DNA from: Mucilaginibacter_A sp050955045
GTDB taxonomy: Bacteria > Bacteroidota > Bacteroidia > Sphingobacteriales > Sphingobacteriaceae
Length of the DNA: 64,000 nt
Assembly: GCA_050955045.1 (NCBI GenBank)
Contig: JBPBQV010000031.1
Span: 62,001-126,000 of the forward strand
Reading direction: 5' to 3'
The position numbers and the translations under genes are program-made. This document shows, one piece after another, positions 20,063-28,879 of the stretch. Each line of letters starts with the position of its first letter. Within the stretch, counting starts at the first letter, position 1. The notes under the pieces are model-generated. The model worked only from the letters and a program-made list of their open reading frames with translations. It had not been told where the DNA came from and did no database searches.

Positions 20063-20476
20063 ATGGAAACATTATATACCGCAGTTGTAACTGCAAAAGG
20101 TGGCCGTAAAGGCACCGTAAAATCTGCTGATGGCGTGATTGATTTAGAATTGAAACCACCGGCAGAAATGGGCGGCGAAGCCGGCTATGCCAATCCGGAA
20201 TTATTATTTGCGGCTGCTTGGGGAAGCTGTTACTTGGGCGCGTTAGGTTCGGTAGGCAAGCGCGATAACGTAGATGTAAGCGAAGCTACTGTAGATGTGC
20301 ACGTTAGTTTTAACCAGGAAAGTGCTGCCTCTTATGTTTTATCAGCCGAATTACATGTGCATATTCCGGGAATTGATTTGGAAAAAGCACAGAAATTGGC
20401 TGATGCCGCGCACAAAGGCTGCCCGTATTCTAAAGCAACTCGCGGAAACGTAGATACCAAAGTAATTGCAGAATAA
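20063..20476 (+). CDS. Organic hydroperoxide resistance protein (OsmC/Ohr family)
   Basis: 137 residues, normal for Ohr. It reduces organic hydroperoxides with a pair of reactive cysteines, here Cys56 (in FAAAWGSCYLGA) and Cys120 (in HKGCPYSKATRGNV). Arg15 in the GGRKG segment and Glu46 in NPE match the conserved activating pair. The N-terminal YTAVVTAKGGRKGTV is typical of the Ohr branch rather than OsmC proper. The gene stands alone, diverges from the radical-SAM gene and is followed by a hairpin terminator. No MarR-type OhrR regulator is adjacent. Confidence 0.9.
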   Translation: METLYTAVVTAKGGRKGTVKSADGVIDLELKPPAEMGGEAGYANPELLFAAAWGSCYLGALGSVGKRDNVDVSEATVDVHVSFNQESAASYVLSAELHVHIPGIDLEKAQKLADAAHKGCPYSKATRGNVDTKVIAE

Positions 20477-20505
20477 GTAAACACTTCTTTTACAGAGTAA
20501 AATTT

Positions 20506-20530
20506 AAGCTGATAAATATTTATCGGCTTT
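20506..20530 (+). terminator. Rho-independent terminator after ohr-like gene
   Basis: AAGCTGATAAA and TTTATCGGCTT form a hairpin with a short loop and one G-T pair, followed by a run of T. It lies 30 bases past the stop codon. Confidence 0.75.
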
Positions 20531-20620
20531 TTTTATACGATAAAACACGTACTAATTTACTTATTTGAAATAAACCTTTGCGGGAAGTTAATCGTAAAAG
20601 TATCAATCGATATAAACCGG

Positions 20621-21424
20621 ATGACTGATATTTTTAAAAGAAATAACGTAAAAATTTATGGTAGCGGCGAGCAAACCATTTTGTTTGCACACGGATTTGG
20701 AGGCGATCAAACGGCCTGGAAATACGTTTTAAATGCTTTTACTGAAAAATACAGAGTAATTCTTTTTGATTATGTAGGATCAGGTAATTCCGATCATTCG
20801 GCTTACCGGCCAGAACTATATAGTTCGCTCAATGGTTTTGCACAGGATGTATTGGATGTTTGTGCTGCTTTAAATCTGCAAAAAGTTATTTATGTTGGCC
20901 ATTCTGTAAGTGGCATGGTTGGGCTTTTAGCTGCGCTGGAGAAACCGGAATACTTTGAAAAAATGGTTTTTATAGGCCCTTCTGCACGTTATTTAAACGA
21001 TCATGACCAGAATTATATTGGTGGTTTGGAAAAAAGTGATTTAGATGCTTTATTTGAAATGCTGGATAATAATTACCTCGGCTTTTCAAGGGCTTTGGCA
21101 CCAGCCATTATGGGCGAAAAAACTTCAGCAGAAAACCAGGAAGAACTGGTAGAAAGTTTTTCTGCTGCCGATCCGTCCATCTCTCAAAATTTTGCTCGTG
21201 TTACGCTTTTGTCTGATAATCGTGCTGCACTGCCAAACATGAAAGTACCTAGCTTAACCTTGCAATGTATGGACGATATACTGGCACCAGAGACTTCAGG
21301 AAAATATATAAATGAACATACGCCTGGAAACAGGTATCTGGAAATTGATGCTACTGGTCATTGTCCTCACATAAGCGCACCGGAAGAAATAATTAAAGCA
21401 ATAAAAAATTACATTTTGAATTAA
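20621..21424 (+). CDS. RsbQ-like alpha/beta hydrolase
   Basis: 267 residues. The catalytic triad is visible: Ser95 in VGHSVSGM, Asp219 in MDDILAP and His247 in TGHCPH, almost the same numbering as Bacillus RsbQ (96, 219, 247). The oxyanion region is FAHGFGGDQTAW. RsbQ and its plant relatives KAI2/D14 are small-molecule hydrolase/receptors. The following gene, 17 bases downstream, encodes a PAS protein, recalling the RsbQ-RsbP pair where the hydrolase acts through a PAS sensor. A role as ligand-sensing partner is therefore inferred; the ligand is unknown. Confidence 0.88.
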   Translation: MTDIFKRNNVKIYGSGEQTILFAHGFGGDQTAWKYVLNAFTEKYRVILFDYVGSGNSDHSAYRPELYSSLNGFAQDVLDVCAALNLQKVIYVGHSVSGMVGLLAALEKPEYFEKMVFIGPSARYLNDHDQNYIGGLEKSDLDALFEMLDNNYLGFSRALAPAIMGEKTSAENQEELVESFSAADPSISQNFARVTLLSDNRAALPNMKVPSLTLQCMDDILAPETSGKYINEHTPGNRYLEIDATGHCPHISAPEEIIKAIKNYILN

Positions 21425-21441
21425 AAATCGAAACAAAATTT

Positions 21442-22494
21442 GTGGAAACGCTTCATCCGGAACAAGAAAACTTATTAAGCAATTCAGCTTACCTGTACGA
21501 GAATTCGCCTTGCGGACATCTTTCTTTTTTCCCCGGAAAAAATATTTTTCAAATCAATCAAACTTTACTCAACTGGATTGGACTGAGCCGTGAGGAAGTT
21601 TTCAGCCAGAAAAAATTTCAGGATTTAATTACCGTTGGTGGTAAATTATATTACCAGATGGTAGTTGTGCCGCTGCTAAACAGGCAGGGATTTTTGAATG
21701 AAATCAATTTTGATATTATCGTAAAAAACGGAACTCCTTTTCCATGCCTTTTCAATGCAATTGGTATTAAAAGCGATGATGGAAAAACAATTGCAGTACA
21801 TGCTACTATCCTGAAAATAACAGATCGGAAGCAGTATGAATCTGAACTTTTGATGTCGAAAAAAATGGCGGAAGAAGAGCGAAAACGTTTTGAATCGCTT
21901 TCTAACATCATCCCGGAAATTATCTGGACGGCACTGGCCAATGGAAGCGTAAATTTTATGAACGAACGTTTTTTTGAATATTTTAAAAAGTCGAATGAAA
22001 CCTTAAGAAAAACCTCTTTACTGCATCTAATTCATCCGCCGTACCGAAAAAAAATATTGAAACTTTGGATAGATGCAGTACAAAACGGAGAAAAATTTGA
22101 AGCAGAGGTTTTGTTAAAAAAGCAGTGGAATAATTATGAGTGGTTTATCGTCCGCGCTGTTCCGTACAGAAATGACAACAATGTTGTAGAGATGTGGTTT
22201 GGCTCCTGCACCAATATCCACGAACATAAAAAGCAGCAGTTAAAAGCGGTAGAAAACTTAAACCACAGCTTGTCTGAAGCCAGTGAAATCATTTCTTCCA
22301 AAGAAAAAACTTTGGAAGAAATTGCTTACAGTCAATCTCATTTGGTGCGCAGGCCACTTGCTAACATCATTGGGTTGGTAGAAATGCTGGAATGTACCGA
22401 AGAAGATTCAATGAATAATTCTATTACAACTATGTTGAAGCAAAGTGCTGCCGAATTAGACGAAATGATTAAACAAATTGTTCTTAAAGTTTGA
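21442..22494 (+). CDS. Double-PAS protein ending in a histidine phospho-acceptor helix
   Basis: 350 residues. The start used is GTG; no upstream in-frame ATG was preferred, and it lies 17 bases after the hydrolase gene. A PAS domain spans about 12-135 and a second, with a PAC-like segment, about 148-265. A coiled-coil linker leads to EEIAYSQSHLVRRPLANIIG, a HisKA-like H-box with His300, and the protein stops about 50 residues later. The ATP-binding kinase domain is entirely missing, with no remnant downstream. Such kinase-less PAS proteins are known in Bacteroidota. It may accept phosphate from another kinase or act as a dimerising sensor for the RsbQ-like hydrolase. Confidence 0.82.
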   Translation: METLHPEQENLLSNSAYLYENSPCGHLSFFPGKNIFQINQTLLNWIGLSREEVFSQKKFQDLITVGGKLYYQMVVVPLLNRQGFLNEINFDIIVKNGTPFPCLFNAIGIKSDDGKTIAVHATILKITDRKQYESELLMSKKMAEEERKRFESLSNIIPEIIWTALANGSVNFMNERFFEYFKKSNETLRKTSLLHLIHPPYRKKILKLWIDAVQNGEKFEAEVLLKKQWNNYEWFIVRAVPYRNDNNVVEMWFGSCTNIHEHKKQQLKAVENLNHSLSEASEIISSKEKTLEEIAYSQSHLVRRPLANIIGLVEMLECTEEDSMNNSITTMLKQSAAELDEMIKQIVLKV

Positions 22495-22532
22495 TTTATA
22501 AATGCTTCTTTTATAGCAGTAAAACATAGCTT

Positions 22533-23297
22533 TTAAAATTTTGCTTTGTTTGGCAAATCTAAAAATGGATATACAATTTTAGAAAGATGCAAACCTTGCG
22601 GATAAGCCAAATCCAAAATTAGTGGTGTTTCTTTACTAATCAAGTAATATTCAAATTCATCAACTTGCATTGCTCCTGTTCCAATTTTAAGTAATTTTCC
22701 AACAATAATCCGTATCATTTTACTTAAAAAACGATTAGCTGTAATTTGCAGCCGGATGTGGTTTTCACTTTCATCAACATATAAGCCAACAGAAGTTATC
22801 CTGCAAATTGTATGTATGTATTTAACTGGCGTGGTGCAAAAAGCACGGTAATCTTGATAGCGAAGCAGCAATTGTAAAGCTTTTTCAATTTGCTTTAAGT
22901 CGAGGTTTTTTAGGTGATAAAAAGAGCTTGTGGTGCTTAAAAACGGGTTTTTGTACGTATGGATAAAATAGTCATACGTTCTGGAAACGGCATCAAAACG
23001 TGCATGTTGCAATCCTTCCATTTCCAAAATATCAAAAACGGCAATATCATTTGGCAACGCCTTGTTCAAACGAAAAAGCAATTCTTCTGTATCGCTAATA
23101 ATTAAATCTACATGGAAAAAAAACTGGCTTGCATGTACACCAGCATCTGTTCTGCCACAACCATTAATTCCAACTGGAACTTTTAAAACCTGACTCAGCT
23201 TTGCTTCCAATACTTGCTGAACAGTTGTTGTATTTGGATGCTTTTGCCAACCACTGTAAGCAGTTCCAAGATAAGCAATATGGAAAAAATATCTCAA
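22533..23297 (-). CDS. truA: tRNA pseudouridine(38-40) synthase
   Basis: 254 residues, usual length. It isomerises uridines 38-40 in the anticodon arm. The catalytic motif GCGRTDAGVHA gives nucleophile Asp51, and the N-terminal IAYLGTAYSGWQ and later RFLSKMIRIIVG are family signatures. It is the last gene of a likely operon GT4, deacetylase, truA (6 bases after the deacetylase stop). A motif copy sits at 22502 in the short gap to the convergent PAS gene. Confidence 0.95.
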   Translation of the reverse strand: MRYFFHIAYLGTAYSGWQKHPNTTTVQQVLEAKLSQVLKVPVGINGCGRTDAGVHASQFFFHVDLIISDTEELLFRLNKALPNDIAVFDILEMEGLQHARFDAVSRTYDYFIHTYKNPFLSTTSSFYHLKNLDLKQIEKALQLLLRYQDYRAFCTTPVKYIHTICRITSVGLYVDESENHIRLQITANRFLSKMIRIIVGKLLKIGTGAMQVDEFEYYLISKETPLILDLAYPQGLHLSKIVYPFLDLPNKAKF

Positions 23298-23303
23298 ACC
23301 AGA

Positions 23304-24455
23304 TTAACTAATTTTTTGCTTCAACTTGGATTTGATAAATAAGAATTGTTTTTTATACAATGATAACTTTTGTTTAAAAGTTATACTTTCTTTAACAGCC
23401 GTATTATGATTAGCATATTTAAAAATAGATGCCTGCCGCATGTATTGTGCCTTCGAACTTAACTTGTGATTTTCTATTGTCAGAAAATAACCATTGGTAC
23501 AACGCAACATAAAACTATTTTTATTTACCGGAATCAGATCAAAAGTTTCTGCTTCTCCAATTGTGCTACTATTTGCTGTAACAGTATAAGTTGCATTTCC
23601 GGTTGCACTTAAAAACAAATTGTTTACTGTTTTTAGGGCAACTTTTCCGTATCCTAAATCTGTTAATTGTAATATATTTTGCGGATCATTTGGCTGTCCA
23701 TCTACCCAAACTTCAAACTCATTTTTTAAGGAAAGATATTTACCTTTTACATCCCGCAAAGTAAAAATTACCTTTTCCGTCGATGCTTCTTTTATCGATG
23801 GAATATCATCCAATCGAACAAAATTATAACCCAAATTCAACAATTTCGGAATCAGAATTTGAAGTAATTCCAACGTTTTGTTTCGGGGTTTAACCACATC
23901 CATATCTGCAATTTCATCGTGCATTACTATAATTCCGTGACCGGCACGTTCAATATCTGTCAAATACCGTGCTGCTGCATCTGCAACCGGCCATTCATTT
24001 TGCCAGTAATAACAATCTACGCCTGCAATTTCCCAATGAATCGGCCCGATATGATTGGCCGTTAAAATACTGTTATTTAAATTATTAGCAACTTCTGCAG
24101 ACCATTTGCCATAAGGTGCACGAAAATAAATCCGCTCGCTATCCAAGTATGGTTTAATCAGAGTATCAGTCCGTAAAACCTGATCTAGCACATCACCATC
24201 TGCTGATAAATAGTAAGGCAAATCCGGATGATCATAAGTATGATTTCCAATCAAATGCTTCATCTGTTTCAATTCCAATAAAATTTCCGGGTGATGAAAA
24301 GCGTATTTTCCAACTACAAAAAAAGTAGCCTGAATTTTCTTTTCAAACAAAAAACGGGCAATTGCAATTGTGTGGCTGCCCGGCCCGTCATCAAAAGTTA
24401 AACAAAGTGTTTTTTCCGGAAGAGCTGTGCCGTTAAAAGATTGAATTTGATACAA
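23304..24455 (-). CDS. Polysaccharide deacetylase with C-terminal fascin-like beta-trefoil
   Basis: 383 residues. The N-terminal NodB domain (about 15-215) has TFDDGP with Asp22/Asp23 and the metal site HTYDH with His72 and His76; the motif YFRAPYGKWS is the third NodB element. Such enzymes remove acetyl groups from N-acetylated sugars. After about residue 225 a different module starts (TLRDVKGKYLSLKNEFEVW ... NGYFLTIENHK) that resembles a fascin/beta-trefoil fold, possibly carbohydrate binding. No signal peptide or membrane helix is evident. It lies between a GT4 gene and truA. A perfect dispersed motif copy is embedded at 23782-23796, at the junction of the two domains. Confidence 0.82.
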   Translation of the reverse strand: MYQIQSFNGTALPEKTLCLTFDDGPGSHTIAIARFLFEKKIQATFFVVGKYAFHHPEILLELKQMKHLIGNHTYDHPDLPYYLSADGDVLDQVLRTDTLIKPYLDSERIYFRAPYGKWSAEVANNLNNSILTANHIGPIHWEIAGVDCYYWQNEWPVADAAARYLTDIERAGHGIIVMHDEIADMDVVKPRNKTLELLQILIPKLLNLGYNFVRLDDIPSIKEASTEKVIFTLRDVKGKYLSLKNEFEVWVDGQPNDPQNILQLTDLGYGKVALKTVNNLFLSATGNATYTVTANSSTIGEAETFDLIPVNKNSFMLRCTNGYFLTIENHKLSSKAQYMRQASIFKYANHNTAVKESITFKQKLSLYKKQFLFIKSKLKQKIS

Positions 24456-24493
24456 AAGTTTAATTTAAATTGGACGTTACATTAAACACAAGT

Positions 24494-25477
24494 TTACTCG
24501 AAAATTGATAAATATTTTTGTGCAACAACCTGCTTTTCATAATTACTCAAATACTCGGTTAATTCATGCTGGTTGTATTGTGGTTGATTGATGTTTTGCA
24601 ATGCTTCTTTTAGCAAATGATTTAATTGCTGAACATTGCCAGGTTCAAACATTTTTCCAAACCGGCCAACCGCTTCTGATAAACCACCGGCATCCGCTGC
24701 AATAACGCGGCAACCGCAAGCTAAACCTTCTAAAACCACAATACCAAAACCTTCTTTTCTTTTAGAAGGAATAATCAAAGTTTTATGTTCGTTAAGCAGA
24801 TTTGCAATATTCTTGCTATCTAAAGTTCCGGTAAAAGTAATGTGTTGTTTAAGATTAAGCCGATCGACTAACTGTTGTAATTCATCCATTTCAGGCCCGT
24901 CTCCAACAATAGTTAATGTAAAAGGTTGTTGTAAATTAAAACATGCTTTAATCAAAGTATCACATCCTTTTTGAGAAACCAGGCGGCCCACAAAAACAAA
25001 ATCAAGTGTTCTTGCTGCTGTATTTTGTGCCTTAAAAACAGCATCATCATAACAATTATAAATAATTTCTGACGGTGTGCGGATTGAATCAGCTACACTT
25101 TTACTAACAGAAATATTTTTAGATGTGAACTTTAAAAAAAATAATTTTAAAAAAGATAAAAAATTATTTTTTGCAAGCGAAAAATCATTTTGAGAAATTA
25201 CCCAACGTTTACGCGGATTTACCAGAAGCAGCCAAATACCTTTTAGAGAAATATTGGGCATATAATACACATTGCACCATAAAAACAGCCGAATCATTTT
25301 AAAAAAACCGGGTGCGTAATAAACTTCAATATCTTCTAATGGCTCATTTTGTTTTTGGTAGGTAATAACTTTAACCAAGTGTCCTTTATGAACGAATTCT
25401 TTGCTCAAATTAAGTGTCAGATTTTCTATACCGCCTAAAACCGGATAAAAAACTGTACTGAAAATTAATATATGCAT
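24494..25477 (-). CDS. Glycosyltransferase family 4
   Basis: 327 residues, a GT-B fold enzyme. The N terminus MHILIFSTVFYPVLGGIENL is the usual acceptor-domain start with a glycine-rich loop, FVGRLVSQKGCDTLIKA opens the donor domain, and KEGFGIVVLEGLACG contains the conserved E-x7-E nucleotide-sugar site. The product probably adds a sugar to a cell-surface glycan. It is the first gene of the set GT4, deacetylase, truA, with a 38-base gap to the next. Acceptor and donor are unknown. Confidence 0.88.
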   Translation of the reverse strand: MHILIFSTVFYPVLGGIENLTLNLSKEFVHKGHLVKVITYQKQNEPLEDIEVYYAPGFFKMIRLFLWCNVYYMPNISLKGIWLLLVNPRKRWVISQNDFSLAKNNFLSFLKLFFLKFTSKNISVSKSVADSIRTPSEIIYNCYDDAVFKAQNTAARTLDFVFVGRLVSQKGCDTLIKACFNLQQPFTLTIVGDGPEMDELQQLVDRLNLKQHITFTGTLDSKNIANLLNEHKTLIIPSKRKEGFGIVVLEGLACGCRVIAADAGGLSEAVGRFGKMFEPGNVQQLNHLLKEALQNINQPQYNQHELTEYLSNYEKQVVAQKYLSIFE

Positions 25478-25735
25478 AGAAATATACGCGTTAATATGTT
25501 CATTTACAACAATTCACGCTTTAGTAAGCTTGTGTTTAATTCCTTCTAAATATATATATATTTTGTTGAATTATCAGGTAAAATTCTTGTGAAAGAGTGA
25601 TGATCAGAGTTAAATTAGCTAGAACCACTTTAGCTTATTATAATGGTAATTCAAATCACTCTCCAATTTTTATTTAGATTAATTATAAAAAGGGGTTTAT
25701 TTTGATGATATTTGTAGTGATTACTCACTCAGAAA

Positions 25736-25894
25736 ATGAATACAGACAAAGATTTAATTTTTGAAGCAGAAGTTACTGGTTTTGATTCAATGCAAAGCAA
25801 AATCCTGAATTTTGGTTGTAGCGAATGCATCTTCAAAAAATGCTGCGAGAAATACAAAAAAGGTAAGCGCTGCAAAAAATGCCCCAAAGCTTAA
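25736..25894 (+). CDS. Small Cys-rich conserved protein
   Basis: 52 residues from ATG at 25736. The C-terminal part reads CSECIFKKCCEKYKKGKRC, followed by KKCPKA, giving six cysteines in a lysine-rich setting. Very similar short proteins with a CCxKYKKxKRCKxCP tail are, as I recall, common in Bacteroidota; their role is unknown, and the spacing suggests metal binding or a zinc-ribbon-like fold. It stands alone on the plus strand between the GT4 and mutS2 genes, and is followed at once by a motif hairpin that could terminate it. The region upstream, 25478-25735, is AT-rich and shows no other feature. Confidence 0.72.
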   Translation: MNTDKDLIFEAEVTGFDSMQSKILNFGCSECIFKKCCEKYKKGKRCKKCPKA

Positions 25895-25898
25895 TGCT

Positions 25899-25944
25899 GA
25901 TGCTGTTTTTATCACCTAAATTTTAAGCTGATAAAAACAGCATT
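25899..25944. terminator. Inverted motif pair, probable terminator (ACAG type)
   Basis: GATGCTGTTTTTATC and GATAAAAACAGCATT face each other across 16 bases, right after the stop of the small Cys-rich gene and before the end of the convergent mutS2 gene. The first arm is a perfect consensus copy. The loop is long, so termination strength is uncertain. Confidence 0.65.
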
Positions 25945-25972
25945 TGCATTGTTGATACAAAGATTCTTATGG

Positions 25973-28330
25973 TTATTTTAGATAAACATACGTAATTCCA
26001 TCGCCGCCACGGTCTGCATGTTCATCTTCTACATGGCTTACTTCACTATACTTTTTCAGATAATCACGAATCAGTTTACGTAAAATGCCATCACCTTTTC
26101 CATGAATAATTTTTAAACTTCCAACGCCCATCATAATGGCGCGGTCTAAATATTTTTCAATCTCATACAACGATTCTTCGCCGCGTTTGCCGCGGACATC
26201 AATCTCCGGACTAAAACTTGCTGTATCATTTAATTGTTGATTATAAGAACGGCGGATTTCTTTCGGCACTTCTTTTCGTGCTATTTTTTGAACTTTTTTG
26301 CGTTTTGCAACCGTTCGCAAATCGCCAATTGCGATGATCACGTTATCGCGAGCTAGTTCCATCACCTGACCCATCGTTTCAGAATCGTTCAGTTTTACCC
26401 AATCACCCACTTGTATTTCCGGTGCTTCTTTTACCGGCAAAATTTCGGGTTTTACCGTATTTTTTTGTAACTCTTTTTGCAGATTTTCGCGTAAGTTCCG
26501 CGTAGTTTCTTTGTCTGCATTGCTACTTTTTATTTCTGAAATTGTATTTTCAACCAAACGGTTCGCATCCTGAATAATCGTTTTGGCTTCTTTCTTGGCT
26601 TCGCGGATCAGTTCTTTCTTATTTTCTTCCAAAAAGCTTTTCAATTCTTCATTCTCCCGAAGCAAAATACTTGCTCTCCGCTCCTGCTTCTGTAAGTTCA
26701 GTTTTGCATCCAGCACTTCTTTTTTATCGCGTTCCAGGTCGATCAATAAATTATCAACCTTTTTTTGGTTCACACCAATTTTGTTTTTGGCCGAATTGAT
26801 GACGTAACCTGGCAAACCAATTTTCTGTGCAATTTCAAACGCATAAGAACTTCCGGGTTTTCCAACTTCCAGAATATACATTGGCCGCAATTGCAAGTTA
26901 TCAAACAACATCGACGCATTTTCCAAACCATTTGTATCGCTTGCAAACAGTTTTAAGTTAGAATAATGCGTAGTAATCACACCTTTTACCTTTTTCTGGT
27001 TGAGCGACTCCAAAACCGCTTCGGCAATCGGACCGCCAAATTGCGGATCAGTTCCGGTTCCGAATTCATCAATCAAAATTAACGTTTTACTGTCGGCCAT
27101 CTCCACAAAATATTTCATTTTGGATAAATGCGCGCTGTACGTACTTAAATCACTCTCGATAGATTGATCATCACCAATATCAGAAAAAATCTGTTTAAAA
27201 ACGCCTGTTTCGCTTTGTTCTGCTGCCGGAATCAACAATCCGGCCTGAACCATCAGTTGCAGCAAACCAACTGTTTTCATACAAACAGATTTTCCGCCGG
27301 CATTCGGACCGGAAACAACAATAATCCGGTCTGTTTCATCAATCCGAATATTTAACGGAACAACACTTTTTTGCTCTTTTTTGTACGATAAAAGCAGCAA
27401 AGGATGACTGGCATTTATCAGATTAACGCGCATTTCGGGAACTAGAATTGGCATTTCTGCTTCCAAATCAATCGCAAACAAAGCTTTTGCCCGAACAAAA
27501 TCCAGCTTGGTTAACAAACCGTGATACGAAATCAGGATCGGAACGTAAGGCCGTAATTCATCTGTTAATAAAGTCAGGATTTTGATAATCTCTCTTCTCC
27601 GGTCAAATTCCAAATCACGTACTTTGTTGTTCAGCGTAAAAACTTCTTCAGGTTCCATATAAACGGTTTGTCCGGATGAAGATTCATCATGAATAAAACC
27701 TTTTAATTTACGTTTATTTTCCGAAAGCAAAGGAATACACAAGCGACCATCGCGAATAGTTAACGAACCATCAGCCGTCCAGCCGCTGTTGCCTGCGTTT
27801 TTAAAAATCTGTTCGATAGTTTTGCGTGCAGCTTGTTCTGCCTGCGCAATGGCTGACGTTATTTCTTGCAATTCGCGCGAAGCGTTTGGTCGGATTTTTC
27901 CTTTCGGATCCAACACACGATCAATTGCTTTTAAAATATTTTTTTCGATGGGCAAATGCTCAAATAACGCTTCCAGATTTGGATATAAACCTGCACGATC
28001 ATTAAAATAAGCCAATACGGCAAAAACCGTAATCAACGATTGCTGCACCTGAAACAGTTCATCTTCTGATAAAAAAGCACCTTCTAAACGTGCTTTTTTT
28101 GCCAAGGTTTTTAAATCATGAAAATTGCTGATGGGCAGCGCCGTATCATTTAGCAGTATATTTTTAAATTCTGAGGTTTGCCGTAAAAACTTCTGTATCT
28201 GTTCGAAGTTATTCATTACCTGGATTTTATCAACCATTTCCTGGCCCATAATACTCAGGCATTTAGCTTTAATCAGTTGTTTTATCTCGGTAAAACCCAG
28301 TTTATCTTCACTATTTTTGGGATAGATCAT
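25973..28330 (-). CDS. mutS2: Endonuclease MutS2
   Basis: 785 residues, usual length. MutS2 binds branched DNA and limits recombination; in some bacteria it also rescues collided ribosomes. Visible features: MutS-type core, Walker A GPNAGGKS at about 341-348, Walker B LILIDEFGTGTDP near 418, a long coiled coil at about 510-620, a KOW-like segment (QVGDWVKLNDSETMGQV), and a C-terminal Smr nuclease domain from about 705 with DVRGKRGEES and IIHGKGDGILR. The gene follows the DUF4296 lipoprotein gene by five bases, so they are probably co-transcribed. A near-exact dispersed motif lies at 26421-26435. Confidence 0.95.
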   Translation of the reverse strand: MIYPKNSEDKLGFTEIKQLIKAKCLSIMGQEMVDKIQVMNNFEQIQKFLRQTSEFKNILLNDTALPISNFHDLKTLAKKARLEGAFLSEDELFQVQQSLITVFAVLAYFNDRAGLYPNLEALFEHLPIEKNILKAIDRVLDPKGKIRPNASRELQEITSAIAQAEQAARKTIEQIFKNAGNSGWTADGSLTIRDGRLCIPLLSENKRKLKGFIHDESSSGQTVYMEPEEVFTLNNKVRDLEFDRRREIIKILTLLTDELRPYVPILISYHGLLTKLDFVRAKALFAIDLEAEMPILVPEMRVNLINASHPLLLLSYKKEQKSVVPLNIRIDETDRIIVVSGPNAGGKSVCMKTVGLLQLMVQAGLLIPAAEQSETGVFKQIFSDIGDDQSIESDLSTYSAHLSKMKYFVEMADSKTLILIDEFGTGTDPQFGGPIAEAVLESLNQKKVKGVITTHYSNLKLFASDTNGLENASMLFDNLQLRPMYILEVGKPGSSYAFEIAQKIGLPGYVINSAKNKIGVNQKKVDNLLIDLERDKKEVLDAKLNLQKQERRASILLRENEELKSFLEENKKELIREAKKEAKTIIQDANRLVENTISEIKSSNADKETTRNLRENLQKELQKNTVKPEILPVKEAPEIQVGDWVKLNDSETMGQVMELARDNVIIAIGDLRTVAKRKKVQKIARKEVPKEIRRSYNQQLNDTASFSPEIDVRGKRGEESLYEIEKYLDRAIMMGVGSLKIIHGKGDGILRKLIRDYLKKYSEVSHVEDEHADRGGDGITYVYLK

Positions 28331-28335
28331 TCAAA

Positions 28336-28839
28336 TTATTTCTTTTTCACTATATCTTTTGCTGCCACTTTCGTGGTTACTTTGAGTTGCTTTTTAACAG
28401 AATCCTGTTTTGCTGCATTGCGGGCAGAATCAATTTTAAAAGCTTTTTTTACAGAATCTGCGGTATGTCTTTGTCGCTTCATTTCATCCGCAGCAAGTCG
28501 TTTTGTAATCGAATCGCTTTTTGCTGTTAACTGGTTAACTACACCTTTATAAATGCGGCCCATTTGCTCCAAATGTTTGGAATAATATTGAAAGCTTTTT
28601 TTAAACTGTACAGAATCCACCTCATACTTTTTAAATATTGCGCCGTACAAACCATTTCCGTAATGACTTAAACTATCCGGCAATTGCGATTTTGAACTGA
28701 GATAACCATCAGCCAGATGAATATCTACCATCAACGGGACAAACCGATCTTCTTCAATCAAATTATCCGGAGCCGCGTCATGATGGCAAGCAATCAAAAA
28801 CAGCAGCAATAAAGAAAACAGGATTTTATAAAATCGCAT
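28336..28839 (-). CDS. DUF4296 lipoprotein
   Basis: 167 residues from the ATG at 28839 (MRFYKILFSLL); an ATG six codons upstream is less likely because it delays the signal peptide. The lipobox LFLIAC marks a lipid-anchored protein. The body LMVDIHLADGYLSSKSQL and a helical stretch with KYEVDSVQFKKSFQYYSKH match DUF4296, a small Bacteroidota family of unknown role. The lysine-rich tail is low complexity. It precedes mutS2 with a five-base gap and diverges from the yggS-like gene. Confidence 0.82.
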   Translation of the reverse strand: MRFYKILFSLLLLFLIACHHDAAPDNLIEEDRFVPLMVDIHLADGYLSSKSQLPDSLSHYGNGLYGAIFKKYEVDSVQFKKSFQYYSKHLEQMGRIYKGVVNQLTAKSDSITKRLAADEMKRQRHTADSVKKAFKIDSARNAAKQDSVKKQLKVTTKVAAKDIVKKK

Positions 28840-28843
28840 TGTG

Positions 28844-28851
28844 TAGTTTTG
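28844..28851 (+). promoter_or_regulatory. Candidate Bacteroidota -7 promoter box
   Basis: TAGTTTTG fits TAnnTTTG exactly and lies 28 bases upstream of the yggS-like start codon, a normal spacing. No clear -33 TTG was seen. Confidence 0.45.
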
Positions 28852-28879
28852 CACCAATTTTATTCAAATTTACGGATTA

